A stretch of 64,000 bases of DNA. Origin: Hypericum androsaemum (lineage: Eukaryota > Streptophyta > Magnoliopsida > Malpighiales > Hypericaceae). The notes beneath the pieces were generated by a model. It worked only from the letters and a program-made list of their open reading frames with translations, was not told the DNA's origin and did no database searches. The DNA lies in assembly GCA_963995505.1 (NCBI GenBank), contig OZ023186.1:10051570-10115569 (forward strand). Direction: 5' to 3'. Position 1 is the first letter of the stretch, and every line of letters begins with the position of its first letter. Positions 12,560-24,500 of the stretch are shown here, in pieces. Both the position numbers and the translations under genes were made by a program.

Positions 12560-14286
12560 TTTCTTTCTTTCTTTTTCTTTCGTACATTCGTGGTATAATA
12601 ATCGAGCATTGTCAAGTCTTGAATATATTGTTTATTGATATATGTTGAAAAGAGAATTCGTACCAGTCATCGTCAAAACTCTAATACAACTACAACTAAA
12701 ATAGTATTCAGAAAAGAGAATCGTCAATAATAGCATGAGTACAAATTTCTTTTCGACTCCCTATTACAACAATAATATGCCAGAACCAAATTTCCGCAAA
12801 TAACGATGCTTAGGATACTGGGCTTAAAATTTACTCCCAGTACATTCCTTTGTTTTGTGTTTTTTTTTTCAAAATAAACTTTAGATTTGTTAGTCTAAAC
12901 CCTGAAACTTTAGATGATCTTGTATTTTATTTTCTTCCCGAGTAAAATTTATCATTTTTGCAAAGTTCAAAAATTGAGCTACCAACCTAAGTAAACGTGT
13001 AGCATCGATCGTCGTCGAACCCACCAAAAGTCGTTATTTCGTTTGTATATTAGTACGGACTAGTTGGTGTGTTGTTTTTTTGGAGTTGGATTTATTTGGA
13101 AGAAGATTTGTCCCACTGAAATGGATCAAGTGATTTTGGTTATAGATTCGATTTTTAATAAATGTCAGATCTGTAAATACGATTTTTAATAAAATCTGAT
13201 AGTCCAAACGACATTCCCTCCGTAGAAACGATTTTTATGTTATTCCTACTCAATGCAAAACCATTTTTTTTATTGGAACATGTAATTGTCATATGCCTAG
13301 TTTTAGATTAGTGTAGGTGCTTTGTCAGGACTTGACTTAATGCTTTGTGACTGTACGAATCTTTCAGATTAATCAAAATTATTGCGAACTTCAGTGTTTA
13401 TACAATTCATAGTCGCTCAATAACATCGTACGATATTGTTTTTTGCTATCAATATTTTTAAAAATGCGATTGTTACGGTTGGATGCGATCCCACGTTGAG
13501 AGCCGTTCGTTTTTATCCCAAAATCAGAGGATGATTGGACAACATATAATTTAACAAATAATTTTGTAGTTTTGTTATATTAAGTAAAAATTATTAGAAT
13601 TATTTGATAAAAACTAACTATAAATTTTTGTAGTTTTGTTATACTAAAAATAATTTAATTAATATTTTGTTACTCATAGATAATAAACTTTAAGATAAAC
13701 TAAAAAATAGAATAATTTGATATTGTGGTACTAAATATAATTAATAACATAAATATTTAAAAAACAGAGAAAACCCTTATTCGCTAACTCAATCCATTTT
13801 TAAAAATATTTGTTGCTAATCGAAGGTTTTTTGTTCGCCAATCATTGCATTATAAAGTTATACTTATCAGAAACTACAGTTATTCACAGGTTTGCATCGT
13901 GTCTTAATGCTAGATGGAAAAGTAAAACTTTGTACAGACGATCGAAGTCGTATACGTAAAATAATCCACACACGACAAAGAACCGGGCGGCGATCAACAT
14001 GTAAACTTAAATAATACTTGACAATAAAAGTAAAAGAGATTCAAAAACACAAAACAAACGTAGGCAACATCGTCACTACACTTGCACCGGCAACTAATTG
14101 TGAGCCAATTTTTTTAGTCTAGATATTTGGTATATATTGATTGATCAAGATTGGAAAAGCGTAAGAATATTTAATACTGTTATGTTTCAAAATATTCAAA
14201 CTTGAAATTTCTCGTTTAAGTTAAAAAAATGTCATTATCATTGAGTCACAACTCAGAAGCAACCTCTGGCCTCTAGGCTTACATAA
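12560..14286. other. AT-rich intergenic region
   Basis: Promoter side of the dioxygenase gene plus sequence with no ORF or repeat I can name. It is dominated by poly-A/T tracts. Confidence 0.45.
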
Positions 14287-14618
14287 AGTTCAAAAGGGAA
14301 AGTCTACTTTAGTACCATGTGGTATAACCCAAAATTATTTTAGTACTCTGTGGTAAAAAATTGACCAATGAATCATACTTATTTCATTAATATCAAAAAT
14401 TTCTACGGACAGCTGCCCAGATTTAGCCCGTCTAAAGGACAACATTTTGTGTACCACGTGGCGGTCCACGTCGAATTTTCTTCGAAAATTGTAAGATTAC
14501 GTGGCTAGATGACAAAATACAAAATAATCACTTATTTGTTTATAATTGTTAAAAAACCCAATCTACTTTCTCCCACTTCAAACGAAAAAGATCAATCTTT
14601 AGCGTCATTATCTTATTT

Positions 14619-15771
14619 GAGGTTTTTTTTCCAAAATAGGCAAAAAAATTTAGATATATTGCCTAAATAGGCAAAAACTTAATATATTTTAAAAAAGGCA
14701 AAAATTTAATTCAAAATTAAAAAAATAGGGAGACGACCTAGGTACAGGTTGCCTCCCTGACAATTTTTTTAATAAAATAAAATATTAGAGGCGACCTGCT
14801 TATAGGTTGCCTCCCCTCCAATTTTTTTTAAATTTTAACTTTTTTTGGTCGATCGAACTCGATCGACTTTTAACTTCAAATAAAATTTTGACATCGTTAT
14901 ACTCTATATTTAGAAAAGTTATAAACTAAAAAGTTGTAGATATATATCTCAGCTTTGCATAAAAATTTGAATCAATTCAATCGGACTCCGGAGTAAAAAT
15001 TTGTGTCTCCCAACCGAAATCAGTCGATCGAACTCGATCAGCTTTTGATTTCAAATAAAATTTTGATATTGTTACACTCCGTATTTGGAAAAATTATAAA
15101 CTACAAAGTTGTAGATATATATCTCAGCTTTGCATAGAAATTTGAATCATCTCAATCGGGCTCCGGAGTAAGAAGTTGCAAAATTTGCTTTTTTTTTCTC
15201 TTGTACTTCGATTGAAAAAGTAAAATTTTCAACTTCTTACTCCGGAGTCCGATTGAGATTATTCAAATTTTTTTGCAAAGCTAAGACATATATCTACAAC
15301 TTTGTAGTTTATAACTTTTCCAAATTCAAAGTGTAAGGATGTCAAAAATAAATTTGAAGTCAAAAGCTGATTGAGTTCTATCGACTAATTTCGGTTGGGA
15401 GATACAAATTTTTACTCCGGATTCTGATTGAGTTGATTCAAGTTGCTGTGCAAAGCTGAGACGTATATCTACAACTTTATAGTTTATAACTTTTCCAAAT
15501 ACGGAGTGTAACAATGTCGAAAATTTATTTGAAGTCAAAAGCCGATCGAGTTCGATCGACCAAAATTAAAAAAAATTGAGGGGAGGCGACCTACGCTGGT
15601 GGATTACTTTAATTAGTGGCAAACAAATGGAGTCGACCCGTTTATGGGTCGTCTCCCTAATTTTTTTTTAAAATTTTTAATTAAATTTTTGCCTATTTTG
15701 AGAATATATTAAGTTTTTACCTATTTATGAAATATATCTATGTTTTCTACCTATTTAGGAAAAATACCCTC
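14619..15771. mobile_element. Fold-back TIR element nested in the Mutator-like element
   Basis: Starts GAGGTTTTTTTTCC and ends with the complement-like GGAAAAATACCCTC. The outer 125 bp or so are inverted copies carrying repeated CCTAAATAGGCAAAAAC blocks and a GGGAGACGACC motif. Virtually the whole element folds on itself. It has no coding capacity, and I found no clear target duplication. Confidence 0.7.
14847..15561. repeat. Large palindrome of four related ~160-bp units
   Basis: Two direct units (about 14847-15018 and 15021-15180) are followed after a ~45-bp centre by two inverted units (about 15225-15395 and 15396-15561). Each carries GATCGAACTCGATC, AAAGTTGTAGATATATATC, CAGCTTTGCATA and GACTCCGGAGTA blocks or their complements. 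A transcript would form a hairpin stem of several hundred base pairs. Confidence 0.85.
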
Positions 15772-16110
15772 CTATCTGCTCCAACCACTCGAACACCCAA
15801 CACAAACATAAAAAAATTGAATCTTTTCCCTTCCAAACACGGACTCATCCCAGATGCAACACAATTAAAGATCAAAACTTTATAACAACCAATGAAGGAA
15901 AAGGGGAGAAGTGGGATGGTGGAGGTGGACGGACCCCCAAATCAAATATGCTTCCTTTCTGACGGAACGACGTCGTCGCTGGGGAGGATGCCGGCGGTGG
16001 AGGGCGCTGACTAGGTCGGGGAGGTTGGACTCGGTCGCGAGGGAATCCGAGGAGAACCGCGAGTTCCCCGTCCCGCTCCTCGCCGATTTACTCGCCGGAA
16101 GTTATGGGTT

Positions 16111-16151
16111 GGGGGGGGGGGGGGGGGGGGGGAAGAGAGAGAGAGAGAGAG
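16111..16151. repeat. 22-nt poly-G run followed by (GA)n
   Basis: 22 consecutive G (16111-16132), then AAGAGAGA-type dinucleotide repeat grading into GAG triplets. It lies in the GC-rich interior of the family A element. Length may be affected by sequencing error. Confidence 0.85.
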
Positions 16152-17135
16152 GAGGAGGAGGAGGAAAGGGAAGAAGAGGAGGGAAGTTATGGGCCGTTCT
16201 TGTTGGCCCTAGAACACCAGCAAATGGGGCCCTCAAAGTCGACAGGTACGGGCTCCCCTCGCCGACTAGGGCCGTCGCCGGAAGGAGGACAACATCGATG
16301 ACGTTCTGAAGAGAGGACTCGACTCAATCCTCTTTAAAGATTGCAGCTTTTTCCTCAATTCTTGAAAATTAGATGAACCCTAAATCTCAGATTGGGGATT
16401 TCCTCCCAAACGGAGAAATGGTTGAATTGGCGCTCCAGAAATGTAGAAGATGGATCGGTTGATTTTAATGTTTCTGAGTTGGATGTTTGAATTCAAAGGG
16501 AGGAAGAGGAGGGAAGTGATGGGTTTTTTTTAAATATTATAAATAATTAATGATTATTTTGATATTTGTCATCTTGCCATATCGTGTGTAACAAAATCTG
16601 ACATGGCATGCTACGTCATGCATAAAACGACGTTGTTTGGAGGAGTTGGGTCCGAGCAGCTATCCGTAAACCTAAGTGATGTTAATTAGAATAAGTATGA
16701 CTCGATTCGTCAATTTTTTACGATAAGGTACTAAAATTATTTTAGGCTATACTACAGAGTACTACAATGAACTTTTTTCAAGTTCAAAAGGAAAGTGCTA
16801 GTTATGGATAAAGTTCTTGAAGTCGTCCGGTTCAATAGTTCTTGGCTAATATTGGGATATCTAAAATGTTGGTTCCATTGTTACGCAATTGGGCCCCTTG
16901 GTCTTTACTTGGGCTGGGCCTCAGGTTGTGATTGGTCTTCATCTAGGTGTTATGTACATATTACTTTCAATTTTAATAAAATTTCTTAACTTGTCAAAAA
17001 ATAAAAATAAAGTCCTTGAAGTGATACAAGCCATTAAACCTACCAATCTAAATCAATAACTAAGCAACTATGCTATCCTAGAATCAATAAGAGTACATAG
17101 AAAGAAAAAAAATCCCAACAGCTTCTTCATGTTAG

Positions 17136-18246
17136 TTAGTCCCTTGCCACAATCTTGAACTTCCCTGTATGTTGTTGCTGCAATAAAACAGCAAGAAAAA
17201 CTATATCAACCATTTGAATATCACAATCAAAGAACATTGCAGAACTAGCTCGTGAATTGACGGAAGTCAAGAATTCAATTTCCGCTAATTACCTTTTCCC
17301 ATATCTCGGAGTGAGTTTTGCAGAACCCGGCTACGATGGTCTCTTTCTTCTTCTTCCCTTGCTTGTACTCAATGCAGAGATCCTCACTCAACCCGCAAGT
17401 AACATGAAACGCCAACTCACACTTGAGCTCCGAGCACTCAATAACACACCCTTTCCGACTCTTGCATAGGTAACACTTCCCGTCCCACCGCCTTTTCGGA
17501 ACCTCGGAGCAATCGATCCCATCTCTGCCATCAGGGTCCGCGAAAAACACCTCCGGAACATAAAGTGCGCAAACCAAATGAGCCCAAGAGCCATCCTCAT
17601 TCGTCGTCTGCTTCAGCGCACCGCCTTGTTTATCACATAAGCAACAAGAGAAGCCCTTTTCGGACCCACTACGAGATTTCAAACAAACGCATTGCGCACA
17701 ATACCAATCTCCTTCAGGGATGCCATCAACCAGAGGGTTCCCGTAGCAAGTAACATGTACCATTAGATCACAACCGTCACAGAACACTATCGGATCCGAC
17801 GGATCCCCGTCCGTACTCTGACAAACAGCACACAGAATCCCATCTTCCGTCTCTTCTTCATCACTTTCACCATCAGGCAATTCACTATTCTTAACTAGTT
17901 CATCGTCACAGTCGCTACCAAACCCGAACAGGGTATCCGAAGGGGGCTTATACTCGATGTTAATATCGAAAGGCGAAAGGGTCTTACCAGGGACGAATCC
18001 TGGTGGCGGCACCCAGATCCTCTTCTTGGCTGGCAAGCAGTAAGTAGTAGGAGCAAATGAGGTGGCGGTGGAGGCAATTTTGGTGGTGGGTTGCAACGGA
18101 AGAAGTGGTTCGCGGGACTCCTTTCGCTTCTTCGCGGGGAGAGGCCGAGCAACTGCGCCATCGTTCTCTTTGTTCTCCTCTAGCTGTTGTTGCTGGAGGC
18201 GTGCGAATCTCTTGAGGGGTGGTAAAGACTGTAACTTCGCTTCCAT
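17136..18246 (-). CDS. PHD finger plus extended PHD (PZP-type) chromatin reader
   Basis: Two exons: 18246-17293 (318 codons) and 17177-17136 (QQHTGKFKIVARD then stop), joined across a GT/AG intron of 115 bp, total 331 residues. The basic, proline-rich N terminus contains a likely nuclear localisation signal (PAKKRKES, residues 38-45). Residues about 139-186 form a canonical PHD finger (CAVC...FCDGCDLMVHVTCYG...WYCAQC). Residues about 200-309 form a Zn-knuckle/extended PHD module (CCLCDKQGGAL, WAHLVCALYVPEV, CYLCKSRKGCVIEC, AFHVTCG, FCKTH). This PHD-Zn-PHD order is that of JADE/BRPF-type proteins, which bind histone H3 tails and DNA in acetyltransferase complexes. No other domain is present, so it is the short plant form. 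All zinc ligands appear intact. The complex it serves is inferred. Confidence 0.9.
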
Positions 18247-18255
18247 TTTTCCAAC

Positions 18256-18258
<3 letters not shown>

Positions 18259-18298
<40 letters not shown>
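18259..18298. repeat. (AG)20 microsatellite in the PHD gene leader
   Basis: A perfect AG repeat of about 40 bp immediately upstream of the PHD-gene ATG (18246, minus strand), so it reads CT on the coding strand within the probable 5' UTR. GA/CT tracts are known targets of plant BPC/GAGA-binding factors; regulation here is inference. Confidence 0.9.
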
Positions 18299-18306
<8 letters not shown>

Positions 18307-18794
18307 GTTTGTGTTTGGATGGAATAGTGAGAAGGGAGGAAGGGGGGGGGAGAATTTGAAGTTGTGGGTTTGGGAGATTTTGGAGTTTGGTGGAAGGAGA
18401 AGAAGGCGGGAAAGGAAAAATCAAACATTTCCCGGTCAAATTATTATATGGCTTTGTTTTTCAAAATAACAGGAAAAGACTTGAATTTCATGTTCTGGTT
18501 ATTTTTTTTGGCGGGAAATAAGTTTCCGGTTTTGGACATTTCATTTGCCGCTTCTTAATATAGCTTGAAATTGTAGTTAAAGAAACTTGAATTTCATGTT
18601 TCTATAAGTTGAGAGGGAAACTTATGTCACTGCTTATTTTGCCCAATCTGTACCTTCCTGGCATAAGTTCCAGATCTTAGAGGGGTTTTGGATGAAGTCC
18701 TGAATCCTTTAATTTGTAGTAAGTTTTGAGTAATTTTATAGTAGTGGCAACATAATTTGTTTAATTTTAATAAAGTTTAAAGAGAGATAATATA
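18299..18794. other. Promoter side of the PHD-finger gene
   Basis: AT-rich with A/G-rich stretches. No TATA element stands out. Two short direct repeats of ACTTGAATTTCATGTT (about 18480 and 18584) are visible, with no other structure. Confidence 0.4.
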
Positions 18795-18802
18795 CTAAAA
18801 TA

Positions 18803-19276
18803 CATTGTTTTCAAAAACGACCCGGACATCGACCTGGATTTTGGGCCGACCTCTGGGTCAACCAGTCCGACCGGTAGGATTGGTGGTCGGACCGGAGGTT
18901 TTTATATTATTTTTATATATATTTAGTAAATAATAGATTTAAAATTTAATATTCTCGATATGTTGGTCAATTTATTGAATATTTAGTATAATTATCTTTG
19001 TTGATTTAGCTTATTTTGTGTTGATTTGGAAAATTCGAGTATGTAATCTGATTTTTTTATTTTTTTGGGTTGGGATTGAGTAAATTTTGAATTTTTTGGT
19101 TCAATTTTTGATCAAACCTAACGAACCAGATTTTTCTAGGTCAAAAATCTGAGCCAACCGCCCATCTGACTGAAAATCGTCCGGTTCGTTAGGTCAGCGT
19201 ACGTACCATGTTTTCTGACCCGCCCAAAGCTCCGATTCGTAGTCCGACCGATCAGACCACCTTCTCGAAACCAATG
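18803..19276. mobile_element. hAT-like non-autonomous TIR element
   Basis: A 474-bp unit. Its left end CATTGTTTTCAAAAACG and the complement of its right end, CATTGGTTTCGAGAAGG, are imperfect inverted repeats. An 8-bp flanking duplication, CTAAAATA (18795-18802) and CTAAAATG (19277-19284), matches at 7 of 8 positions, as in the hAT superfamily. The interior is rich in CCGGTC/GGTCGGAC motifs, also seen at 26125-26357 and near 1780-1910. No transposase. Confidence 0.7.
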
Positions 19277-19284
19277 CTAAAATG

Positions 19285-19861
19285 TGGTTATCGAATATAC
19301 CTTACGATAATACTAAATTTTCCAAATTTCCTGCATGGTTTTCCTGCAATTAGTTTTGAGAATGTTTATGGTAGCTAGTGCGAACTAGCGGCCAAAAAAT
19401 TTAAAATGTGTCATACTCTTACCCTATTTTGCGGTCTAGGATCTATTGGGTCTATCAGGTAAAGTTTGATTCAACTTTTAAATTTAGGCTTTGGAAATAG
19501 TTCATATATTCTAACCGTACTCGTAGATCCATAATAAAACTTTACATCAATAGACCCTACTTAAATCTATCTAAATTAACATATAAATATTATTTTTTTC
19601 ATGACCTTAAAACTTTATATGACACCCGTAATAAAAACAAACAAGTAAAAAAAGTCACTTCATATCTTAAAATTAAGTATTAGATTTTATAGTATTGAGT
19701 GCAAAATAAATCTATAGCAATACATGCATCTTGATTTAGACTCCGAAAACTCTGGGTTTGGACCTTTAATACAGGATCTAGGATAGGTCTTAATTATACC
19801 ACTAAAACTAGGATCTGAGAATTGGATCTGATAGATCTGGACCACCCTATTCTATTCATCG
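19285..19861. other. AT-rich spacer
   Basis: No gene or defined repeat recognised. It contains several GATCTAGGAT/GGATCTGATAGATC-like short palindromic words (about 19430-19840). Confidence 0.4.
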
Positions 19862-20139
19862 TCACTCTTAACTAGCAATGCAGTATTGATAAATAGTTGA
19901 TGGAAAATTTGTAAATAATCATCAGTAAATAGTTTATTAAAAGGTTGGTACTCACTGTCACTCTTAATTGGCAATGCGGCATTGGTAAATAGTTGATAGA
20001 AAATTTGTAAATAATCATCGGTAAATAGTTTATTATAAGGTTGATACTCATTGTCACTCTTAACTAGCAATGCGACATTGGTAAATAGTTAATGGAAAAT
20101 TTGTAAATAATCATCAGTAAATAGTTTATTAAAAAGATG
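19862..20139. repeat. 96-bp tandem repeat, about 2.9 copies
   Basis: Units begin TCACTCTTAACTAGCAATGC at 19862, 19958 and 20054, exactly 96 bp apart, and share TGGAAAATTTGTAAATAATC and AGTAAATAGTTTATTA. Unit length is divisible by 3, so open frames run through it, but nothing suggests coding. Confidence 0.9.
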
Positions 20140-20189
20140 GGTTGTTAATAAAGATAGTCTAACACCGCAATCATACGACACACGTGGAT

Positions 20190-20465
20190 TAGGTCTAGAG
20201 AGAAGGGACCACTCCGGACCATTTGGATTGAAGGGACTGATAATGACATACCCCGATTACGACAATGGCATACCCGATTACTGATAATGACACACGGGTA
20301 CGATAATGGCATGCCTAATTACCAATATTGGCATGTCAATGATCCCCTGCAATGCGCACGCTTTTTCATTTTTGTCCCCGTGTTTTAACTTTTTTTACCC
20401 CGCATGTCATTTGGTCCAAACGGTTCGGAATGGACCCATTCCGGACCCAATCCAACCCCCACACG
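20190..20465. mobile_element. Diverged family C MITE
   Basis: The right end complement reads TTGGATTGGGTCCGGAATG followed by GAACCGTTTGGA, and the left end has the matching TGGATTAGGTC and CCGGACCATTTGGATTGAAG. The interior has several GATAATGACA/ATAATGGCAT repeats and a TTTTTGTCCCCGTGTTTTA block. These features match the better preserved copies at 57380-57832 and 58492-58920. Borders are approximate and I could not assign a target duplication. Confidence 0.6.
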
Positions 20466-20897
20466 GGCACCAGGCAAAAACATTATCCATGGTGGCACTA
20501 AAAATGTAAATTTGAAAATTTTATGTCACTGAAAAAGGGAAATCCATTCTGGCGCTTTTGCTATCAAATTCAGTGTCACATGATCCATTGTAGTCACTGC
20601 TACATGTCTGCAGCCTCCACTAGGATGCTATGGGCACACAGAGAGTGGCGAATTTAAGGTGGAGCATCAATGTCGGAAGATGTCCGCCGCTCCCCAGAGT
20701 TCCGGCGTCATTCCGACATGTCAGTCAACGTCTCATCAGCTGAATTGATTCTATACAGGTCCAGCATTAATAGGACGGGAACCTGCTCGATCCACCTCAC
20801 AGCATATCAGCCACAGCAAATGTATCTGACGTTCAGCATCCGCACAATTGGAAGCAAACAATAAATGTTGACCCTTCTTCTTTAGTAATCTGAATTT

Positions 20898-21467
20898 CTA
20901 CAGAACTTGGGTTGCTTCAAGTGCTGAGTTGGAATTTCTTGCAATTTCCATAATAGCTGCAGCTGTGAAGAGGAAATAAACAATGATGCCACGAAAACCA
21001 GAGCTGCAGAAGCAAAAGAAACTTGTTACAGGGTTAACAATCTCAAGTGAGGAGATTTTAGATCTCAAGCAGAGGGATAGAATACACATTTGTAATTTGT
21101 TCTATGTTTGAAACTCAAGCTTTATGCCACCTTTTGGCAGGGAAAAGTCTCGTCGGACACGAGGCATTTCTTTCCACGGAAAGATTTGATTAACACTGAA
21201 ATTTAACAAACCAGGGAATTTCAATCCCCCGAAGTAATAACAATTGTTTGTGCATTTCAGTGCCCGTCACAACTTCTTTGCAGGCACATTTATAGGGCGC
21301 TTAACTACACGTTATGATTACAATCTAACGGAATGGTGACCATACTTCAACTTGTGTAATAAAAAGCCAACATGCATTATACAGCTGAGCAGAAGGCAAT
21401 ATAAAGGATACTGCACATACCTCCACAATGTGGCAACGGAAGCAATCCATGGAGCAAAGGTTACGAC
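20898..21467 (-). CDS. Terminal two exons of an unrecognised small membrane protein gene (5' part not located)
   Basis: On the minus strand, exon 21467-21421 is bounded by TTTTCAG and GTATGT and encodes VVTFAPWIASVATLW plus a split Ser. Exon 21003-20898 follows a CTTCTGCAG acceptor and encodes SGFRGIIVYFLFTAAAIMEI then ARNSNSALEATQVL and a stop. The phases fit, giving about 50 residues with a strong membrane segment (GIIVYFLFTAAAIM). Well-formed splice borders and a clean hydrophobic pattern argue for a real gene. The exon(s) carrying the start codon should lie at higher coordinates, between 21467 and about 25300, but I could not identify them. I do not recognise the family and assign no function. 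Confidence 0.5.
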
Positions 21468-21533
21468 CTGAAAACCAAAAATTAACAAGACAATGTCAGA
21501 TCTAACAATGAGGATACATGCAATAGCCCACAA

Positions 21534-24500
21534 ATGGTCATGGAACCCAGAGTAGAGCAGGGCTTCGTACGGTTAAGATTGTGCAAAGAAGAACAGGTTG
21601 GCAGTCAAAAGCAACAAGAAACGGATACATACATCAAAGCTTACAGATAGAAGAATACCCCCCAGAATGCAATTATCGTGAAAAACATTCATCTAGAAGG
21701 AAAAACACAGAGAAAGACATAGAAAAACTGAGATATAGAAAAAAGTCGAGCAAGGAATGTCACAAACATAAGACGTATGTGTACCGAAGCATCACTTGTC
21801 TGCAGAAACTGTTCTACTAGAAGGGAAAACCAAAGAGCAAAACGGAACTGACTCTTCCCTGTATCACACCTTGTGGTCATTAAAAATTGAAGATGGCATA
21901 AAGTCGAGCCAAGAAGACCATGTACAGCTAAGATGAGATGGTTGAAGATGCCATTTAAATAATACATCTTTTCAAACTTCCGAGGGCGTTGATTATCCCA
22001 AGATCTCCAGGTACTTGACTCTCACTAACCTTCCGCATCCAAGTGAATCATCATACCATTCCACCAATGGTAAGACAAGAGAGAAGCATGTGCCTCCGTG
22101 ATTTTGTTTAGCTTTGACTATTGGTCAGTCCTACTGGCATTTATGCTATCAAACTCCACTGACAATGACTAAGAAGAGCCAAAAACTAGCTAAACCTGTT
22201 TGTGCTTGGGTAGCATGAAGTATGAAATGGATTTCCCAAACATAATTTATGGGCCGGCTGTAATAAAAATATCCTGATCATACTACAACCAATCAAAAAA
22301 CTCTAATTGCATAAACAAGTATGGATATTTGACACCAAACCTGGTACCATGTCCCTAACAAGAAAGAGACATTTGATTTGCCACGAGGAAAGACAGAGCA
22401 GAGTCAGCAGACCAAGTATTCAAGAAAGTCGTTTCAGTTACCTGATGATGACATCACTTGGCTCCTATGCTGATGAATACATTGTGTGAAACTAGCATGA
22501 CAACCAATGGAAAAGTGCCACCGAATTTGTGGATCCTGCTCCGCTCGTAAGAATACTGGATGGATAGAAGCTCTATTGAAATTGAAGAAATGAAAGAATA
22601 CAGCTCCACCTTCACCAAACCCCGTGCATTTCCATGAAAGAATACAAACATACAATAGCGACTAGCTATGGTTCTCTTGCATAGAGAATAATTTAGAGTC
22701 TCTAACCTCAACAGTAATCCTAATTACTTGATTGGTCCTGGCTTGTCTACTAATGACCAAAGAAAAAAGTTTTGAATCCGTGTAGCACGGTCACATAAGA
22801 TCTGGTATAGAACTTCATCGAGGTGGGAGCTTAACCCTTCCATAGGCAGCACTATGACAGGAGCTGTACAGATAACTATGCTAAATACTCCCAAAAGCTT
22901 GTGCCACGAACCAAACTCTCATTACATACCAAGCAGTTTTCTTCAACACAAGTCAGCACTCTAAAAGTAGGTTCGAAAAAAGAAGTTGGCACTCTAAATC
23001 ATGCTAGCTTTAAAACTGGAGGTGAATGTTCTTTTGTTAACATCAAATCACAGCATCAATGCTATGATACCATTTCAATTATATGAAGGATTTATTTCAG
23101 GGCACCATTGAGTGAAACAGTATCATAGCAAGATACACAAACCCACATTTCAAAACATCACACAGAATATTGAGGTTGATAATAAAGTGATTTAATAGAG
23201 GGATCCAAGACAGGGATTCATACTGCACTGCAGAGCCATAGGCAGTTGATGGACAGTCGCTAGAGGGACTGTGGCATGCTTCTTCTAACAGGGAATCTAG
23301 GGGAGATGGCGAATTTGTAAGAGGGCCAGTTTTGGTTTAACTTCCTTTTGAAAGCTTATCCGAAAAACAAACCAAGAACCATTTTACAACATTTGTTAAA
23401 TACTAAACAGAAATTTAATCAAGCAAACTTAGAACCAAGCCAACATTTTTATTCTGACTTGGCTCGATTCTCAGACCAAACCCTACAAGACTTCCATGAC
23501 TATCTGGAATAGAGATCGCCATGAAAAAAACTGTGGGAAAGACCTAAAATGGTTTCATTCTAACAGTTTTAACTTGCATCAGTCCAGAGGAATTAACATA
23601 CAACATGTCAACATCCTTAAACTAATGTCTCGCCATGTCCTAGATCCACAATTTATTGCATGACTTAAGTTGTGAGCCAAACTTAATGTGCCAAAAGATA
23701 CCAGGGGTTATTACTTTCAAGAATAAAGAGAAAGATGGTACCTAGCCTCACTTTGATAGTGCAGTTACATGAGAATCACAATGGAAAAGAGGGCAAGGGT
23801 GTGACTGTGTTGGGAGGGGTAGTTGCGGATTCATTACAATTCCAATTGAGAGAGAGGGTATGCTCACAAGAAATCACCAAGAAGTCTCGGCCAAATGGGC
23901 ATTGAAAATGTCCAACCAAGATTGACACCTCCTAGATGTCATCACAAACCAAAGGAGGATGAAGTGGTACTATTGGGTCCTTACTAGTAACTTTTAGCAA
24001 CTAATCCCATTATAGTTTTAGGCCTTACAATCTTAATTACAAGAATAATCCGGAAATAAGAGCAGCTGTTTCTACAACACAATTAAGAGAATATTTTGGT
24101 AGAAAGAATGACTTCTTTTTTGGTAAGAGAGAATATGACTTCTTTTTTGGTAGAGAGAATGATTTCATTAAGACAGCAAGGGGGCACCCATGTACATCAA
24201 GATGATCTGTTACAATCCTCCACACAATGCACAAAATCTTTTAATAATAAAAAATGCACAAAAACTACAACACTAAAAAAATATCTACTACTATACCACA
24301 AAGACAAAAGCCTATATCATCCACCCACAAAGCCACTGTTGGCGCTTCTTCCCCATCAAACACTAATATTTATGTTTCCAAACAGCCCAAAAGTAGCAAA
24401 ATAATGCCACCTCTATACACCTTCACTTGCAGATCAGTTCAAAAGCTACCCCATGCTCGGAAACACCTCTCCCACATCCTTACCCACCACCCACACAATT

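Larger units (their letters stand above)
14297..16780. mobile_element. Non-autonomous Mutator-like element, family A copy 2, with nested insertion
   Basis: The outer arms are inverted copies of roughly 250 bp: the left arm contains TAGTACCATGTGGTATAA and TTACGTGGCTAGATGACAAA, and the right arm gives the complementary series up to 16780. A 9-10 bp direct repeat AGTTCAAAAG flanks it (14287-14296, 16781-16790). Ends and subterminal ACGTGG/CAGCTGCCC motifs match the copy at 2546-3797. The left part is interrupted by a separate fold-back element (14619-15771). The right interior (about 15900-16300) is GC-rich and resembles captured genic sequence, including a 22-G run. Confidence 0.75.

Noticed and set aside
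15911..16309. 132-codon Gly/Arg-rich ORF in the family A element
   Set aside because: Composition is dictated by the poly-G/(GA)n tract and GC-rich interior; no motif, and overlapping open frames occur in other phases.
19852..20070. Apparent repeat protein encoded by the 96-bp repeat
   Set aside because: The repeat period is a multiple of three, which keeps the frame open. There is no start context or conserved motif, and two frames on the same strand are equally open.
19862..20139. CRISPR-like array
   Set aside because: The units are contiguous with no spacers, and the context is a plant nuclear genome.
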